A DNA stretch of 64,000 nucleotides from Salinicoccus sp. RF5 (GTDB lineage Bacteria; Bacillota; Bacilli; Staphylococcales; Salinicoccaceae), in contig NZ_JAJGRC010000001.1 of assembly GCF_020786625.1 (NCBI RefSeq), forward strand, positions 1,116,001-1,180,000. Reading direction: 5' to 3'. Numbering within the stretch: position 1 is the first letter of the stretch; the number at the start of each line of letters is the position of its first letter. Below are positions 1-7,804 of this stretch, one piece after another. The notes under the pieces are model-generated. The model did no database searches, had not been told where the DNA came from, and saw only the letters and a list, made by a program, of their open reading frames with translations. The position numbers and the translations under genes were made by a program.

Positions 1-264
1 ATCGACGTGGTGAGGATCGTCCTGCGGCCGAAGATAGATATACGTCCCGGGTTCTTTGCATATCCATGCGACCTTGAAGACGAATGGGCAGTCAGTCTGC
101 TGTCCGCCCTGATCACTTTGACTCCGGGGACTGTCGTAGTAGCCATATCGGATGATCATTCCACACTGTATGTACACGGACTTGATGTTGAAGATTCAGA
201 GACCGAAATCGCCTCGATCAAGGACAGCTTCGAACAGGCGATCAAAGAGGTGAAGAAACCATGA
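1..264 (+). CDS. mnhE: Na+/H+ antiporter subunit E, C-terminal part (partial)
   Basis: The reading frame is open from base 1 and ends in TGA at 262-264, giving the last 87 residues of a protein of usually about 160. The part present carries the cytoplasmic MnhE tail, with the run TPGTVVVAISDD and the following YVHGLDV. MnhE is a membrane subunit of the multi-subunit Mnh/Mrp cation/proton antiporter, which uses the proton gradient to expel Na+ and helps alkali and salt tolerance. Its stop overlaps the mnhF start (ATGA at 261-264), so translation is probably coupled. The start codon and membrane segments lie outside the window. Confidence 0.9.
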   Translation: MDVVRIVLRPKIDIRPGFFAYPCDLEDEWAVSLLSALITLTPGTVVVAISDDHSTLYVHGLDVEDSETEIASIKDSFEQAIKEVKKP

Positions 265-560
265 ATACTTTCCTTGATATCGTCATCATTCTGAGCATCA
301 TCATTCTTGCATTCTCGATGGTCGGCATGGTGTACCGCATGGTGAAGGGGCCTTCCCTCCACGATAAGGTCATGGCCCTCGACGCCTTCGGTGTCATGCT
401 GATGGCGATGATTGCATTGATTGCCATGACGCTCCATACGACCTACCTGCTTGTAGTCATACTGCTCATCGGCATACTGGCCTACATCGCCACGATCGCA
501 TTTGCCAAATATCTGGAGAAAGGCGTGATTTTTGAAAATGATAGAGATCATAATGAGTAG
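261..560 (+). CDS. mnhF: Na+/H+ antiporter subunit F
   Basis: This 99-residue protein has the usual MnhF size. Three hydrophobic segments lie near residues 4-24, 36-56 and 62-82, and the family signature GPSLHDKVMALDAFG sits between the first two. It is a small membrane subunit of the Mnh/Mrp antiporter complex. The start ATG overlaps the mnhE stop by four bases, and the end overlaps mnhG by 29 bases, as expected for tightly coupled subunits of one complex. The Mnh assignment is firm. Whether this is the Mnh1- or Mnh2-type operon cannot be judged without the upstream subunits. Confidence 0.95.
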   Translation: MNTFLDIVIILSIIILAFSMVGMVYRMVKGPSLHDKVMALDAFGVMLMAMIALIAMTLHTTYLLVVILLIGILAYIATIAFAKYLEKGVIFENDRDHNE

Positions 561-936
561 CCTCATCGCCTTCTTCATACTGGGTGGTGCCTTCTTTACA
601 GCCGTCAGTGCCATCGGTGTCATCAGGCTGCCTGATGTCTATTCCCGGATGCATGCAGCTTCGAAGAGCTCCACTCTCGGAGTGATGATGATGATGATCG
701 GCACCTTCCTCTACTTCTGGTACATGGACGGCTACATGGACAGCAAGCTTTTCCTTGCCATCCTGTTCATCTTCATCACTGCACCGGTATCCGCCCACAT
801 GCTTTCACGCAGTGCGTTCCATACCGGCGTCACGCCCTATAAGCTGACTGTGCTGAATGAACTCAAACGGGACGAGATGGGCGAATCCGACGATACGGAC
901 ACCCACCCGATCACAATAAAGAACTTCAAGAAATAA
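532..936 (+). CDS. mnhG: Na+/H+ antiporter subunit G
   Basis: A 134-residue protein of the MnhG/PhaG family with three membrane segments and the signature RLPDVYSRMHAASKSSTLG at about residues 33-51. It is the last subunit of the Mnh cation/proton antiporter. I chose the TTG at 532 because AAGG at 519-522 is well placed for it; ATG 538 is the alternative and removes two residues. The C-terminal tail after the third membrane segment (about 35 residues, charged) is slightly longer than in Staphylococcus aureus. The operon ends at a strong bidirectional terminator. Confidence 0.93.
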   Translation: MKMIEIIMSSLIAFFILGGAFFTAVSAIGVIRLPDVYSRMHAASKSSTLGVMMMMIGTFLYFWYMDGYMDSKLFLAILFIFITAPVSAHMLSRSAFHTGVTPYKLTVLNELKRDEMGESDDTDTHPITIKNFKK

Positions 937-940
937 ATAA

Positions 941-980
941 AAAAGTGCAGTGGCACCCAAATGGGTGCCACTGCACTTTT
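941..980. terminator. Bidirectional Rho-independent terminator
   Basis: A perfect 18-bp inverted repeat (941-958 with 963-980) with a four-base loop. The arms begin with AAAA and end with TTTT, so it can end transcripts from both sides: mnhG from the left and the thioesterase gene from the right. Confidence 0.93.
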
Positions 981-981
981 T

Positions 982-1359
982 TCATCTCTTCTTTTTCACT
1001 GCCATGGTACACCGGGACAGGCAGACGAGTGATTCCTCCTCGTCCATGATCTCGATTTCCCATATCTGCGAGCTCCTGCCCTGATGCCGGCACCTTGCTG
1101 TGGCGGTAAGCATGCCCGACTGCTTCGTCTTGATGTGGTTGGCGTTTACCTCCATGCCGAAGGTGATCTCATCTTCGGCAATAAGCCCTGCGGCTCCGCG
1201 GCTGGCGGCTGTTTCCGCCAATACCACATTTGCTCCGCCATGAAGGTAGCCGTATGGCTGGAGCACCTTCTCCGTAACCGGCATCCCCATTACCATGAGG
1301 CCCGGCTCATCCCGCACGACTTCAATCTCGAGCAGTTCGATCAGACCGCCGCTATTCAT
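982..1359 (-). CDS. Hotdog-fold thioesterase (PaaI/MenI type)
   Basis: A 125-residue single-domain hotdog thioesterase. The core motif GYLHGGANVVLAETAAS is the PaaI/YbgC-type acyl-CoA binding loop and helix; the acidic residue of VLAETAAS is in the catalytic position. Such proteins hydrolyse aromatic or fatty acyl-CoA thioesters, and in menaquinone-producing Firmicutes members act as DHNA-CoA thioesterase (MenI). The substrate here is inferred only. ATG 1359 is preferred over ATG 1365, because AGGGG directly abuts 1365 but sits six bases from 1359. It overlaps the end of the aminopeptidase gene by eight bases, so the two are cotranscribed. Confidence 0.85.
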   Translation of the reverse strand: MNSGGLIELLEIEVVRDEPGLMVMGMPVTEKVLQPYGYLHGGANVVLAETAASRGAAGLIAEDEITFGMEVNANHIKTKQSGMLTATARCRHQGRSSQIWEIEIMDEEESLVCLSRCTMAVKKKR

Positions 1360-2839
1360 GGACATCCCCTGTCTCGAACAGCTTTACGATGGTGCGTATC
1401 ATCACGCCTGTCGCCCCTTTGGGACCATATGGCGTTTCTTTATCCGATGTACCCGTCCCCGCAATATCGAAGTGGATCCACGGTGTGCCGTTGGCGAACT
1501 GCTTGATGAAGCAGGCCGCGAATGATGCTCGGCCTGGCTTCTCCACGTGATTCGTGAGATCTGCGACCTGCGACTGGCGTACATTCTGCTCCTCGATTTC
1601 GGAAATCGGCAGCTGCCAGATCTCTTCACCGGTATGCTTCGTCATTTCCACCAGCGGTGCGAGGAATGAAGCGTCCTTGTTCGTGAACACCCCTGTACGC
1701 TCTGTACCGAGTGCAGCCACGACGGCACCGGTCAATGTAGCGAAATCCATGATCAGGCTTGGTGCGTACTGGGAGGCATGGAAGACTGCATCCCCGAGTA
1801 CCAGACGGCCTTCAGCATCCGTGTTCTTTATTTCCACAGACTGTCCGCTATAGGAAACATAGACATCGTCCGGCCGCATGGCATTTCCATCCACCATATT
1901 TTCTGCGAGTGCTACGACTGCGATGACATGGACCGGCAGCGACATCTCCGAAATGGCATGGACCATGCCGATTACATTCGCAGCCCCGCTCATATCATAT
2001 TTCATTTCCGGCATGCCGGTCTTAGTCTTGATCGAATATCCGCCTGTATCGAACGTGATGCCCTTGCCGACCAGGGCGATCGGCCTGTGTCCTTCCGCTT
2101 CCGGGTGACGGTATTCGATGGTGACGAGCCGCGGCTTCGCCTTGGAGCCTTTGCCGACTGCATTGATCAGGCCATACCCTTCTTCTTCAAGCGCTTCCGC
2201 GCTCTTCACTTCTCCCGTCACATACGGATGGGAGCGGAATATGGCGGCGATCTTGTCTGCCATATGTTCCGGTGTCATGATGTTCGGCGGCGTCTCACTG
2301 AAGTTTCTCGCCATGGCAATCGCCGCACCGACTTTCCTGTAACGTGAAATCCTCTCTTCAACCGCTTCGCTGCTGGTGATCGAGAACATCGCTTCTTCAG
2401 AGAAGAGGGGCGCCTGGTCGGTCTTATATGTATTGAATTCATACACACTGATCTCCGCCATTATGCCCACCGCCTCCGCAAGCATGTCCATATCCACCGG
2501 GAACGTATCGAGCAGTATCTGTCCGCGGACCGTATCCGTATCTTTCATGAACTGGAACATTCTGCCCAGTGCTTCCGACAGTCTCACTGAATCAAGCTTG
2601 TCGATCGCCCCGAGTCCGATGGCGATGACTTTGCGGTAGTCCCGCTGTATGGTCACGCCAGTTGTCGTCACTGCTGAAAATTCCGTCGACAGGACATCCT
2701 CCTTGATGATGGCATCCATCTGGCCGCCAAGCAGCGTGTCCACTTCTTCATAATTCTCCATACGGGCCGGCTCATGCGGCAGCCCGATGATGATCGGTTC
2801 CTCTGTTGCGACATATTTGTCGCGATATTGAAATTCCAT
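1352..2839 (-). CDS. pepA: Leucyl aminopeptidase (M17 family)
   Basis: A 495-residue M17 metallo-aminopeptidase that removes N-terminal residues from peptides in the cytoplasm, normally as a hexamer using two divalent metal ions. The N-terminal half is the variable domain; the catalytic half has GKGITFDTGGYSIK (metal-binding Lys and Asp) and the diagnostic NTDAEGRLVLGDA. The second ATG (2839) is used because AGGAGG lies seven bases upstream of it and only four from ATG 2842. It follows the YuiB-like gene by nine bases and is followed by the thioesterase gene, forming one minus-strand unit. Confidence 0.95.
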   Translation of the reverse strand: MEFQYRDKYVATEEPIIIGLPHEPARMENYEEVDTLLGGQMDAIIKEDVLSTEFSAVTTTGVTIQRDYRKVIAIGLGAIDKLDSVRLSEALGRMFQFMKDTDTVRGQILLDTFPVDMDMLAEAVGIMAEISVYEFNTYKTDQAPLFSEEAMFSITSSEAVEERISRYRKVGAAIAMARNFSETPPNIMTPEHMADKIAAIFRSHPYVTGEVKSAEALEEEGYGLINAVGKGSKAKPRLVTIEYRHPEAEGHRPIALVGKGITFDTGGYSIKTKTGMPEMKYDMSGAANVIGMVHAISEMSLPVHVIAVVALAENMVDGNAMRPDDVYVSYSGQSVEIKNTDAEGRLVLGDAVFHASQYAPSLIMDFATLTGAVVAALGTERTGVFTNKDASFLAPLVEMTKHTGEEIWQLPISEIEEQNVRQSQVADLTNHVEKPGRASFAACFIKQFANGTPWIHFDIAGTGTSDKETPYGPKGATGVMIRTIVKLFETGDVHE

Positions 2840-2850
2840 CATTTATCCTC

Positions 2851-3168
2851 CTAGAACATCTGATACCCGGCTTTGCGCAAGTAGCGGATAGTCATACCGG
2901 CAAGTATCGTCCCGACGAGCCCGCTCCCAAGCATCAGCATATCCGCCGGATGCAGATTCACAAGCCTCTCCCCAAGGGCGCTGAAGGCTTCAGATGTATT
3001 TGTAAAATATTCCGCTGTTGAGATGCCGTCCACGATGATCAGGACGATGAAGGGATAGACGCCCACCATCAGCCATGTCATTTTCAGAATCATATTCAGT
3101 ATGAAGCTGATTCCATAGAATAGGACGAAGAACAGCAGCATGGATATTGCAAGTTGTATTATTGACAT
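2851..3168 (-). CDS. YuiB-like small membrane protein
   Basis: A 105-residue membrane protein with about three hydrophobic segments (roughly residues 4-24, 29-48 and 80-96) separated by a polar stretch. Size, sequence style and position next to ndh and pepA match Bacillus YuiB, whose function is unknown. The RBS GGAGGG lies nine bases before the ATG. The ndh terminator hairpin ends immediately upstream, leaving no obvious room for a separate promoter, so expression probably depends on read-through from ndh. Confidence 0.75.
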   Translation of the reverse strand: MSIIQLAISMLLFFVLFYGISFILNMILKMTWLMVGVYPFIVLIIVDGISTAEYFTNTSEAFSALGERLVNLHPADMLMLGSGLVGTILAGMTIRYLRKAGYQMF

Positions 3169-3188
3169 TATTTGTTACCCTCCACATG

Positions 3189-3224
3189 AAAAAAGGCACG
3201 GGCATTAAAGCAATACCCATGCCT
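3189..3224 (-). terminator. Terminator or attenuator after ndh
   Basis: Read on the minus strand, a 13-bp stem (two G-U pairs) with a five-base loop is followed by six T residues. It separates ndh from the yuiB-pepA-thioesterase genes, whose first RBS begins only a few bases later. It may therefore work as a partial terminator inside one operon. Confidence 0.8.
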
Positions 3225-3239
3225 GTCATATCAGTTGTA

Positions 3240-4445
3240 TCAGAACAGTTTTCCTTTAGAATAGGCAAGCAGTGGCCCACCGATTTTGTATATTGCCCTC
3301 GAATCGATGACACGCTTCATGAATGCTGCCTTCTTGCCTTTGATTTCACGGCCCATGACGAGTCCGATTCCATCTTTGGATCCAAGTGAACAGACGGTAC
3401 CCCTATCATTGTAGGAGAACTCCTCGAGCCGTTCCCCTTTGAGTGAAAGCTCGATGTTCTTCGCTGTATGCTCACCAAGCTGCATTGCAATCTGGGCAGT
3501 CGTCGGCCATGGACGTTCAGTTTCCCCATTCATTACTGCAGCGACGTCGCCGATGGCATAGATGTTATCGTATCCTTCGATGCGGAGATCCGGACCTACA
3601 ACGATGCGTCCGCGTTTGACACCATCGAAGGATTCCTCCATCAGGCTGCTTCCGCGTACACCTGCAGTCCAGATGACGTTGTTCGCTTCAATCTGCTGCT
3701 TCTCACCATCCACTTCCACAACGAAGCCATCTTCATTCGCTGCGACGATCGGGGTATCGACCATGAATTTGACACCGCGGTCTTTAAGGAAATCAACAGC
3801 ATATTCGACCAGGTTTTCAGGGAACATCGGCAGCATTTTAGGCGCTGCTTCCACACATGTGATGTTCACTTTGTTGTAGTCGATGCCATGCTTTTCACAA
3901 AGCTCCGGTACGCTTTCGACAAGTTCGCCCAGATACTCTATGCCTGTAAATCCTGCACCACCGATAAGGATGGAAATATCCTTCGGATCATTGGATTGCC
4001 TGTAGTTTGCAAAGTTCCGTTCGATCTCCTTGCGTGCTGCTGTAGCAGTCTCCGGGTTGACGATTGAATGCGCATGCACTTCCATGCCCTCGATGCCGAA
4101 AGTTTCACTTTCGAAGCCAAGCGCTACGACAAGGATGTCATATTCAAATGTGCCCTGAGTCGTTTCCACACGCTGTTCATCCTTATGGATGGCAGTAACC
4201 TCAGCCGGTACGAAAACCACCTTCTGTGCATCGACCACCTTGTTGATCGGGTATACGCCCTCTTCCCAGTCGATTGTTCCTGCAGCCGTTTCATGCAGCC
4301 ACGTAGCTTCATAGTGGTACTCATTCTTATTGATGAGTGTGATATCGGCATCTTGATGAGACAACAATTTCTGAAGTTTGGATACAGTCTGCAATCCGGC
4401 ATACCCTGCACCCAGCACCAAAATTTTCTTTCTCTCAAAACTCAT
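3240..4445 (-). CDS. ndh: Type II NADH dehydrogenase
   Basis: A 401-residue FAD-dependent NADH:quinone oxidoreductase (NDH-2), a peripheral membrane enzyme that passes electrons from NADH to menaquinone without pumping protons. The FAD-binding motif is [14 protein letters not shown] near the N terminus; the NADH-binding Rossmann motif is [26 protein letters not shown] is the second FAD contact. [10 protein letters not shown] is the conserved quinone-site helix. ATG 4445 is chosen because AAAAGGTGACG precedes it; an upstream in-frame ATG at 4484 lacks an RBS. Length equals that of staphylococcal Ndh. Confidence 0.95.
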   Translation of the reverse strand: MSFERKKILVLGAGYAGLQTVSKLQKLLSHQDADITLINKNEYHYEATWLHETAAGTIDWEEGVYPINKVVDAQKVVFVPAEVTAIHKDEQRVETTQGTFEYDILVVALGFESETFGIEGMEVHAHSIVNPETATAARKEIERNFANYRQSNDPKDISILIGGAGFTGIEYLGELVESVPELCEKHGIDYNKVNITCVEAAPKMLPMFPENLVEYAVDFLKDRGVKFMVDTPIVAANEDGFVVEVDGEKQQIEANNVIWTAGVRGSSLMEESFDGVKRGRIVVGPDLRIEGYDNIYAIGDVAAVMNGETERPWPTTAQIAMQLGEHTAKNIELSLKGERLEEFSYNDRGTVCSLGSKDGIGLVMGREIKGKKAAFMKRVIDSRAIYKIGGPLLAYSKGKLF

Positions 4446-4507
4446 TATAACGTCACCTTTTCTCTCCATTTTTTTATACTGCACCTGAATTTGGGCATAA
4501 TTAAAAC

Positions 4508-4537
4508 CGCTAATATTAATCTCCTATAATATTAGCG
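4508..4537 (-). terminator. AT-rich inverted repeat between ndh and iscA-type gene
   Basis: A perfect 11-bp inverted repeat (CGCTAATATTA and its complement) with an eight-base loop, about 40 bases downstream of the Fe-S gene and 60 bases upstream of ndh. On the minus strand it is followed by GGTTTTAATT, so a weak terminator is plausible. As an AT-rich palindrome before ndh it could instead be an operator. I cannot separate the two by eye. Confidence 0.45.
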
Positions 4538-4574
4538 ATTTTCTTCACATATTTCAAGCGGTTTGGATGATTCT

Positions 4575-4934
4575 TTAGCAATCTTCCGGTTGGCCGGCGA
4601 CTTCTTTAGTCCTGAATGAAGAGCCGCATCCACAGGCGAGCGTCGCGTTCGGATTGTCTATGGTAAAACCGCCGCCCATCAGGGACTGTTTGAAGTCGAT
4701 CACAGTACCGTCTATGACGGGGATATCCTTCTTGTCGACTAGTACTTTAACACCATGGAATTCGTAGACTTCATCGTTGTCCGCCTGTTCGATTTCAGCT
4801 GCCATCCCGTATGTCAGACCGGTGCAGCCTCCACCCTGGACTTTGAACCTCAGGTAGCCATCTTCCATCTCGTTCTTCTCAAGCATGTCCTTCACTTCGT
4901 AGGCGGCGCTTTCCGTCAGAGTTACGTGAGACAC
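4575..4934 (-). CDS. HesB/IscA-type iron-sulfur carrier
   Basis: A 119-residue A-type Fe-S carrier. The three conserved cysteines are present: one in GGGCTGLTYG and two in CGCGSSF. Such proteins receive clusters from the scaffold (here probably SufBCD/SufU) and deliver them to target enzymes such as LipA. The family includes SufA, IscA and ErpA, and the sequence alone does not say which. It follows the YuzB-like gene on the same strand. A good RBS, GAGGGGTG, lies in front of the start. Confidence 0.9.
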   Translation of the reverse strand: MSHVTLTESAAYEVKDMLEKNEMEDGYLRFKVQGGGCTGLTYGMAAEIEQADNDEVYEFHGVKVLVDKKDIPVIDGTVIDFKQSLMGGGFTIDNPNATLACGCGSSFRTKEVAGQPEDC

Positions 4935-4987
4935 ATAATCACCCCTCGTTGATTTTTAGTAATTCCAATTATAGAGCAAACGGACGT

Positions 4988-5251
4988 CTAACTCAAATCC
5001 TCGGTCCATTCTTCCATTTCCCGCTTGTTCCTGTCTATCCTCTTATATATCTTCTCAAGGAGCTTCTCCGGTGTCATGGCACTGACTATCTCGCCGTCCA
5101 CAAGTACGAAGAATGCTTTGCTGCATAATCCGCAGTTGTTCAGGCAGCCATAGTCCAGCACATCGATTTCGGGATCGTCGTCCAGTGTCCGGTACACCTC
5201 TTCGGTGCCCTTCAGCATGTTTGATGAACAGAACTCGACAAGGGTAAACAT
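4988..5251 (-). CDS. YuzB-like protein (DUF1450)
   Basis: An 87-residue protein with the DUF1450 features: FCSSN near the N terminus and a central CLNNCGLCSKAFF. Four cysteines (residues 8, 36, 40 and 43) could form a thiol pair or bind metal, resembling half of a thioredoxin-like ferredoxin. Its homologue in Bacillus subtilis, yuzB, lies in a comparable NADH dehydrogenase/nfu neighbourhood. The function is unknown. It is divergent from the NDH-2-like gene at 5355. Confidence 0.8.
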   Translation of the reverse strand: MFTLVEFCSSNMLKGTEEVYRTLDDDPEIDVLDYGCLNNCGLCSKAFFVLVDGEIVSAMTPEKLLEKIYKRIDRNKREMEEWTEDLS

Positions 5252-5354
5252 TGCACTCCCTCTTTCTCGGTATTATTGCCGACTTTCATTGTAGTTTATC
5301 GCGTTAAATATTATAATATAAATAATAGAATTTTAATACAAGGCGGTACTGACT

Positions 5355-6416
5355 ATGAATACTATCGTATGTCTTGGAGGCGGTTATGGAAATATGCGAT
5401 TCATTCAGCGCATCCTTCCAAAACTGCCCTCCGGTTACACCATCACCCTCGTGGATAAGAATCCTTTCCACGGGATGAAAACTGAATACTACGCCCTGGC
5501 TGCAGGGACGAAAAGTGAAAAGAACGTCCGGGTCGACTTCCCCGACGACGACAGGGTCAATATCGTCTTTGACACGGTTTCGGAAATCGACATCGACAGA
5601 AACAGGGTCATCCTCGAGAACCAGGCGCTGGACTATGATATGCTCGTCATTGGCCTCGGCTGCGAGGATAAATACCATGGCGTGCCGGGTGCTGAGGAAC
5701 ATACATACAGTATCCAGTCACTCCGGGAATCGCGCGCTACATACGAGAGCATCGGGGACCTCAAACCCGGCTCCACAGTCGGCATCGTGGGTGCAGGCCT
5801 GAGCGGCATCGAAGTGGCCAGTGAGCTGCGCGAGGCACGCGAAGACCTCCACATCAAGCTGTTCGACCGCGGAGACCGCATCCTGCCGATGTATCCGGCA
5901 CGGCTCAGTGCCTACGTCAAAAGGTGGTTCGATGACAACGACGTCGAAGTCATCCCGAACTCGAACATCGTAAAGGTCGAAGCCGACAAGGTCTACAACA
6001 ACAATGAATCGCACAATCTGGACATGGCCATCTGGACAGCAGGCGTACAGCCGGTGGAGGTCGTACGCAACCTGCCCGTTGAATTCGGCCCCGGCGGACG
6101 CGTCGTCCTCAACCAATACCATCAGGTACCGGGACACGAAAACGTCTATGTGGTCGGCGATTCGGCAGCACTCAAGCACGCACCATCCGCTCAGGTCGCA
6201 GAAGGGCAAGCTGAACAGATCGCGGAAGTCATCGAGGATATCCTCAAAGGCAAGCCGCTTCCGGAACAGATGGCGGACATCAAAATGCAGGGGATCCTCG
6301 GATCACTCGGCTCCAAGGAAGGGTTCGCCTACCTCAAGGAACGGACGGTCACAGGCCGTATTGCACGCATGCTGAAAAGCGGTGTGCTGTGGATGTACAA
6401 ACTGGGCAACAATTAA
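5355..6416 (+). CDS. NDH-2-like FAD/NAD(P) oxidoreductase (YutJ-like)
   Basis: A 353-residue two-Rossmann flavoprotein related to NDH-2: IVCLGGGYGNMRFI binds FAD, VGIVGAGLSGIEVASEL binds NAD(P)H and VYVVGDSAAL is the second FAD motif. It is about 50 residues shorter than Ndh at 3240-4445, mainly in the C-terminal region that anchors NDH-2 to the membrane, so it may not be a quinone reductase. The RBS AAGGCGG precedes the ATG by eight bases. Position and length match Bacillus YutJ. Substrate and acceptor are unknown. Confidence 0.85.
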   Translation: MNTIVCLGGGYGNMRFIQRILPKLPSGYTITLVDKNPFHGMKTEYYALAAGTKSEKNVRVDFPDDDRVNIVFDTVSEIDIDRNRVILENQALDYDMLVIGLGCEDKYHGVPGAEEHTYSIQSLRESRATYESIGDLKPGSTVGIVGAGLSGIEVASELREAREDLHIKLFDRGDRILPMYPARLSAYVKRWFDDNDVEVIPNSNIVKVEADKVYNNNESHNLDMAIWTAGVQPVEVVRNLPVEFGPGGRVVLNQYHQVPGHENVYVVGDSAALKHAPSAQVAEGQAEQIAEVIEDILKGKPLPEQMADIKMQGILGSLGSKEGFAYLKERTVTGRIARMLKSGVLWMYKLGNN

Positions 6417-6420
6417 CAAA

Positions 6421-6443
6421 CAGCCCCCGCGATGCGGGGGCTG
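6421..6443. terminator. Terminator between convergent genes
   Basis: A GC-rich 10-bp perfect stem (CAGCCCCCGC with GCGGGGGCTG) and a three-base loop. T-rich stretches are short on both sides (TCCATTT on plus, TTTGTTAATT on minus). It lies between the stop codons of the convergent flavoprotein and nfu genes. Confidence 0.8.
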
Positions 6444-6457
6444 TCCATTTGGATGTA

Positions 6458-6700
6458 TCAGAATACCTGTTCCACTTCCACAAATCCAGGTACTTCTTCA
6501 AGCAGTGCACGTTCGATTCCTGCCTTTAGTGTGATTGTTGAACTTGGGCATGTGCCGCAAGCTCCGAGAAGACGCAGCTTCACAATGCCGTCTTCCACAT
6601 CCACAAGCTCGCAGTCCCCGCCATCCCTCAACAGGAACGGACGCAATTTATCCAATACTTCATCGACTTGTTCAAACATCGTATCTTGTCCAGTAGTCAT
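6458..6700 (-). CDS. nfuA: NifU-like (Nfu) iron-sulfur carrier
   Basis: An 80-residue protein that is only the Nfu C-terminal domain. [10 protein letters not shown] is followed by the CXXC cluster-binding motif in [14 protein letters not shown]. Nfu proteins bind a 4Fe-4S cluster through a homodimer and hand it to apo-enzymes; the Staphylococcus aureus Nfu is also 80 residues. ATG 6700 is chosen because GGGAG is eight bases upstream, while the GTG at 6709 overlaps that RBS. It is divergent from the YuzD-like gene. Confidence 0.92.
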   Translation of the reverse strand: MTTGQDTMFEQVDEVLDKLRPFLLRDGGDCELVDVEDGIVKLRLLGACGTCPSSTITLKAGIERALLEEVPGFVEVEQVF

Positions 6701-6798
6701 GAAATTCACTCCCTCTTATTTCATACGCAAATGATTATATGTATATTATAATGGATATGGAATAAAAAATCCATCATCTGAAAGGCGGATGTTACTTT

Positions 6799-7107
6799 AT
6801 GAAATACGCAATCAATGTATACGGCCGTGATGTCGTATGTGCAAGCTGCGTCAATGCACCAGGTTCCAAAGATACGTACGAATGGCTTGAAGCCGTATTG
6901 TCAAGGAAGTATCCAGACCACGAGCTCAAGTTCAATTATATCGACATCGACCATGAGGATAACCTGTCGGATTATGACGAGAGCCTCATCGAACGCATCA
7001 ATGACGATGAACTGTTCTATCCGCTCGTCACCGTAAACGACGAAGTCGTCCAGGACGGCCATGTCCGGCTCAAGCCGATACAGAAGACAATCGAAAAGGA
7101 AGCATGA
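6799..7107 (+). CDS. YuzD-like protein (DUF1462)
   Basis: A 102-residue protein of the DUF1462/YuzD family, which has a thioredoxin-like fold. The CXXC-type pair is in VVCASCVNAPGSKDTYEWL, followed by an acidic middle and PLVTVNDEVVQDG, which resembles the cis-proline edge of thioredoxins. In Bacillus, yuzD also sits beside the nfu gene, so a role in thiol or Fe-S chemistry is plausible but unproven. The RBS AAAGGCGG lies upstream, and a bidirectional terminator follows the stop. Confidence 0.82.
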   Translation: MKYAINVYGRDVVCASCVNAPGSKDTYEWLEAVLSRKYPDHELKFNYIDIDHEDNLSDYDESLIERINDDELFYPLVTVNDEVVQDGHVRLKPIQKTIEKEA

Positions 7108-7112
7108 TTTTT

Positions 7113-7138
7113 GCCACTGGGAAGCATTTTCCAGTGGC
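7113..7138. terminator. Bidirectional terminator
   Basis: The stem GCCACTGG/CCAGTGGC has ATTTTT on the plus side and AAAAAT on the left flank. It serves the convergent YuzD-like and bioY genes. Confidence 0.88.
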
Positions 7139-7146
7139 ATTTTTCA

Positions 7147-7689
7147 TCACCCATTCGCCAGGTGGAGTCCGCGTGTATGGAGCATACGGGCAAACATGCT
7201 CGTCAGTACAGCCACAGCCACATCCTTCAGTATGAATGGAAGTATCGCCACCTTGAAGGCAGCAACAGCACTCATCGGCGTGTCGAGTACCACATTCATG
7301 ATGAAGATGAAGTACAGGAAGCCGAACAGGAAGATGACAGCCGTTGCAGCGAGTGCAAAGCTGATCGCCCGGGCAGACGAGGACTTGTGAGCGGCACCGA
7401 ATCCGGCAAGCCAGGCCGCAGGTATGTAGCCGACGATGAAGCCGAAGGATGGTGAAACAAGCGATCCGATGCCGCCTCCCCCGGCAAAGACGGGAAGCCC
7501 GACGAGGCCCATCAGCATATAGACGAGCGTACTCAGCGCACCGAGTTTCGGCCCGAGCATCAGACCGGCAAGGAGGACCATCGGCACCTGCATCGTCACC
7601 GGTACCGGACCGATGGGCAGACGGATCTGTGCACCGATTGCAATGAAGGCTGCAAACAGGGCAACGTAGAGAAGATGTTTCGTTGACAT
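7147..7689 (-). CDS. bioY: BioY biotin transporter S component
   Basis: A 180-residue membrane protein with about six hydrophobic segments. The BioY signature regions PIGPVPVTMQVPMVLLAG and LMGLVGLPVFAGGGG are present. BioY binds biotin in the membrane and imports it alone or with an energy-coupling factor module (EcfAAT); no such module is in this window. ATG 7689 is used because AGAGGTGG precedes it; an upstream in-frame start at 7722 is less supported. A BirA-type operator lies upstream (7741-7769), so repression when biotin is sufficient is likely. Confidence 0.93.
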   Translation of the reverse strand: MSTKHLLYVALFAAFIAIGAQIRLPIGPVPVTMQVPMVLLAGLMLGPKLGALSTLVYMLMGLVGLPVFAGGGGIGSLVSPSFGFIVGYIPAAWLAGFGAAHKSSSARAISFALAATAVIFLFGFLYFIFIMNVVLDTPMSAVAAFKVAILPFILKDVAVAVLTSMFARMLHTRGLHLANG

Positions 7690-7740
7690 AAAACCACCTC
7701 TTTCCTTTATGTCTACCATCATATCACTAACGGAACCCTA

Positions 7741-7769
7741 TGTTAACCTTTTATTTTTATAGGTTGACA
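7741..7769. promoter_or_regulatory. BirA (biotin repressor) operator
   Basis: TGTTAACC and GGTTGACA form an imperfect inverted repeat separated by 13 bases, closely fitting the Firmicutes BirA operator (TGTTAAC, about 15 bases, GTTAACA). It lies about 50 bases upstream of the bioY start, the expected promoter position. Regulation by BirA with biotinyl-AMP is inferred; birA is not in the window. Confidence 0.82.
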
Positions 7770-7804
7770 ATAAGCGGTGAAGACGGCCCATAGGGACGCC
7801 TTCC

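Noticed and set aside
5307-5335. Third PerR-type box before the NDH-2-like gene
   Set aside because: The AT-rich stretch matches one half-site, but the other half has three mismatches.
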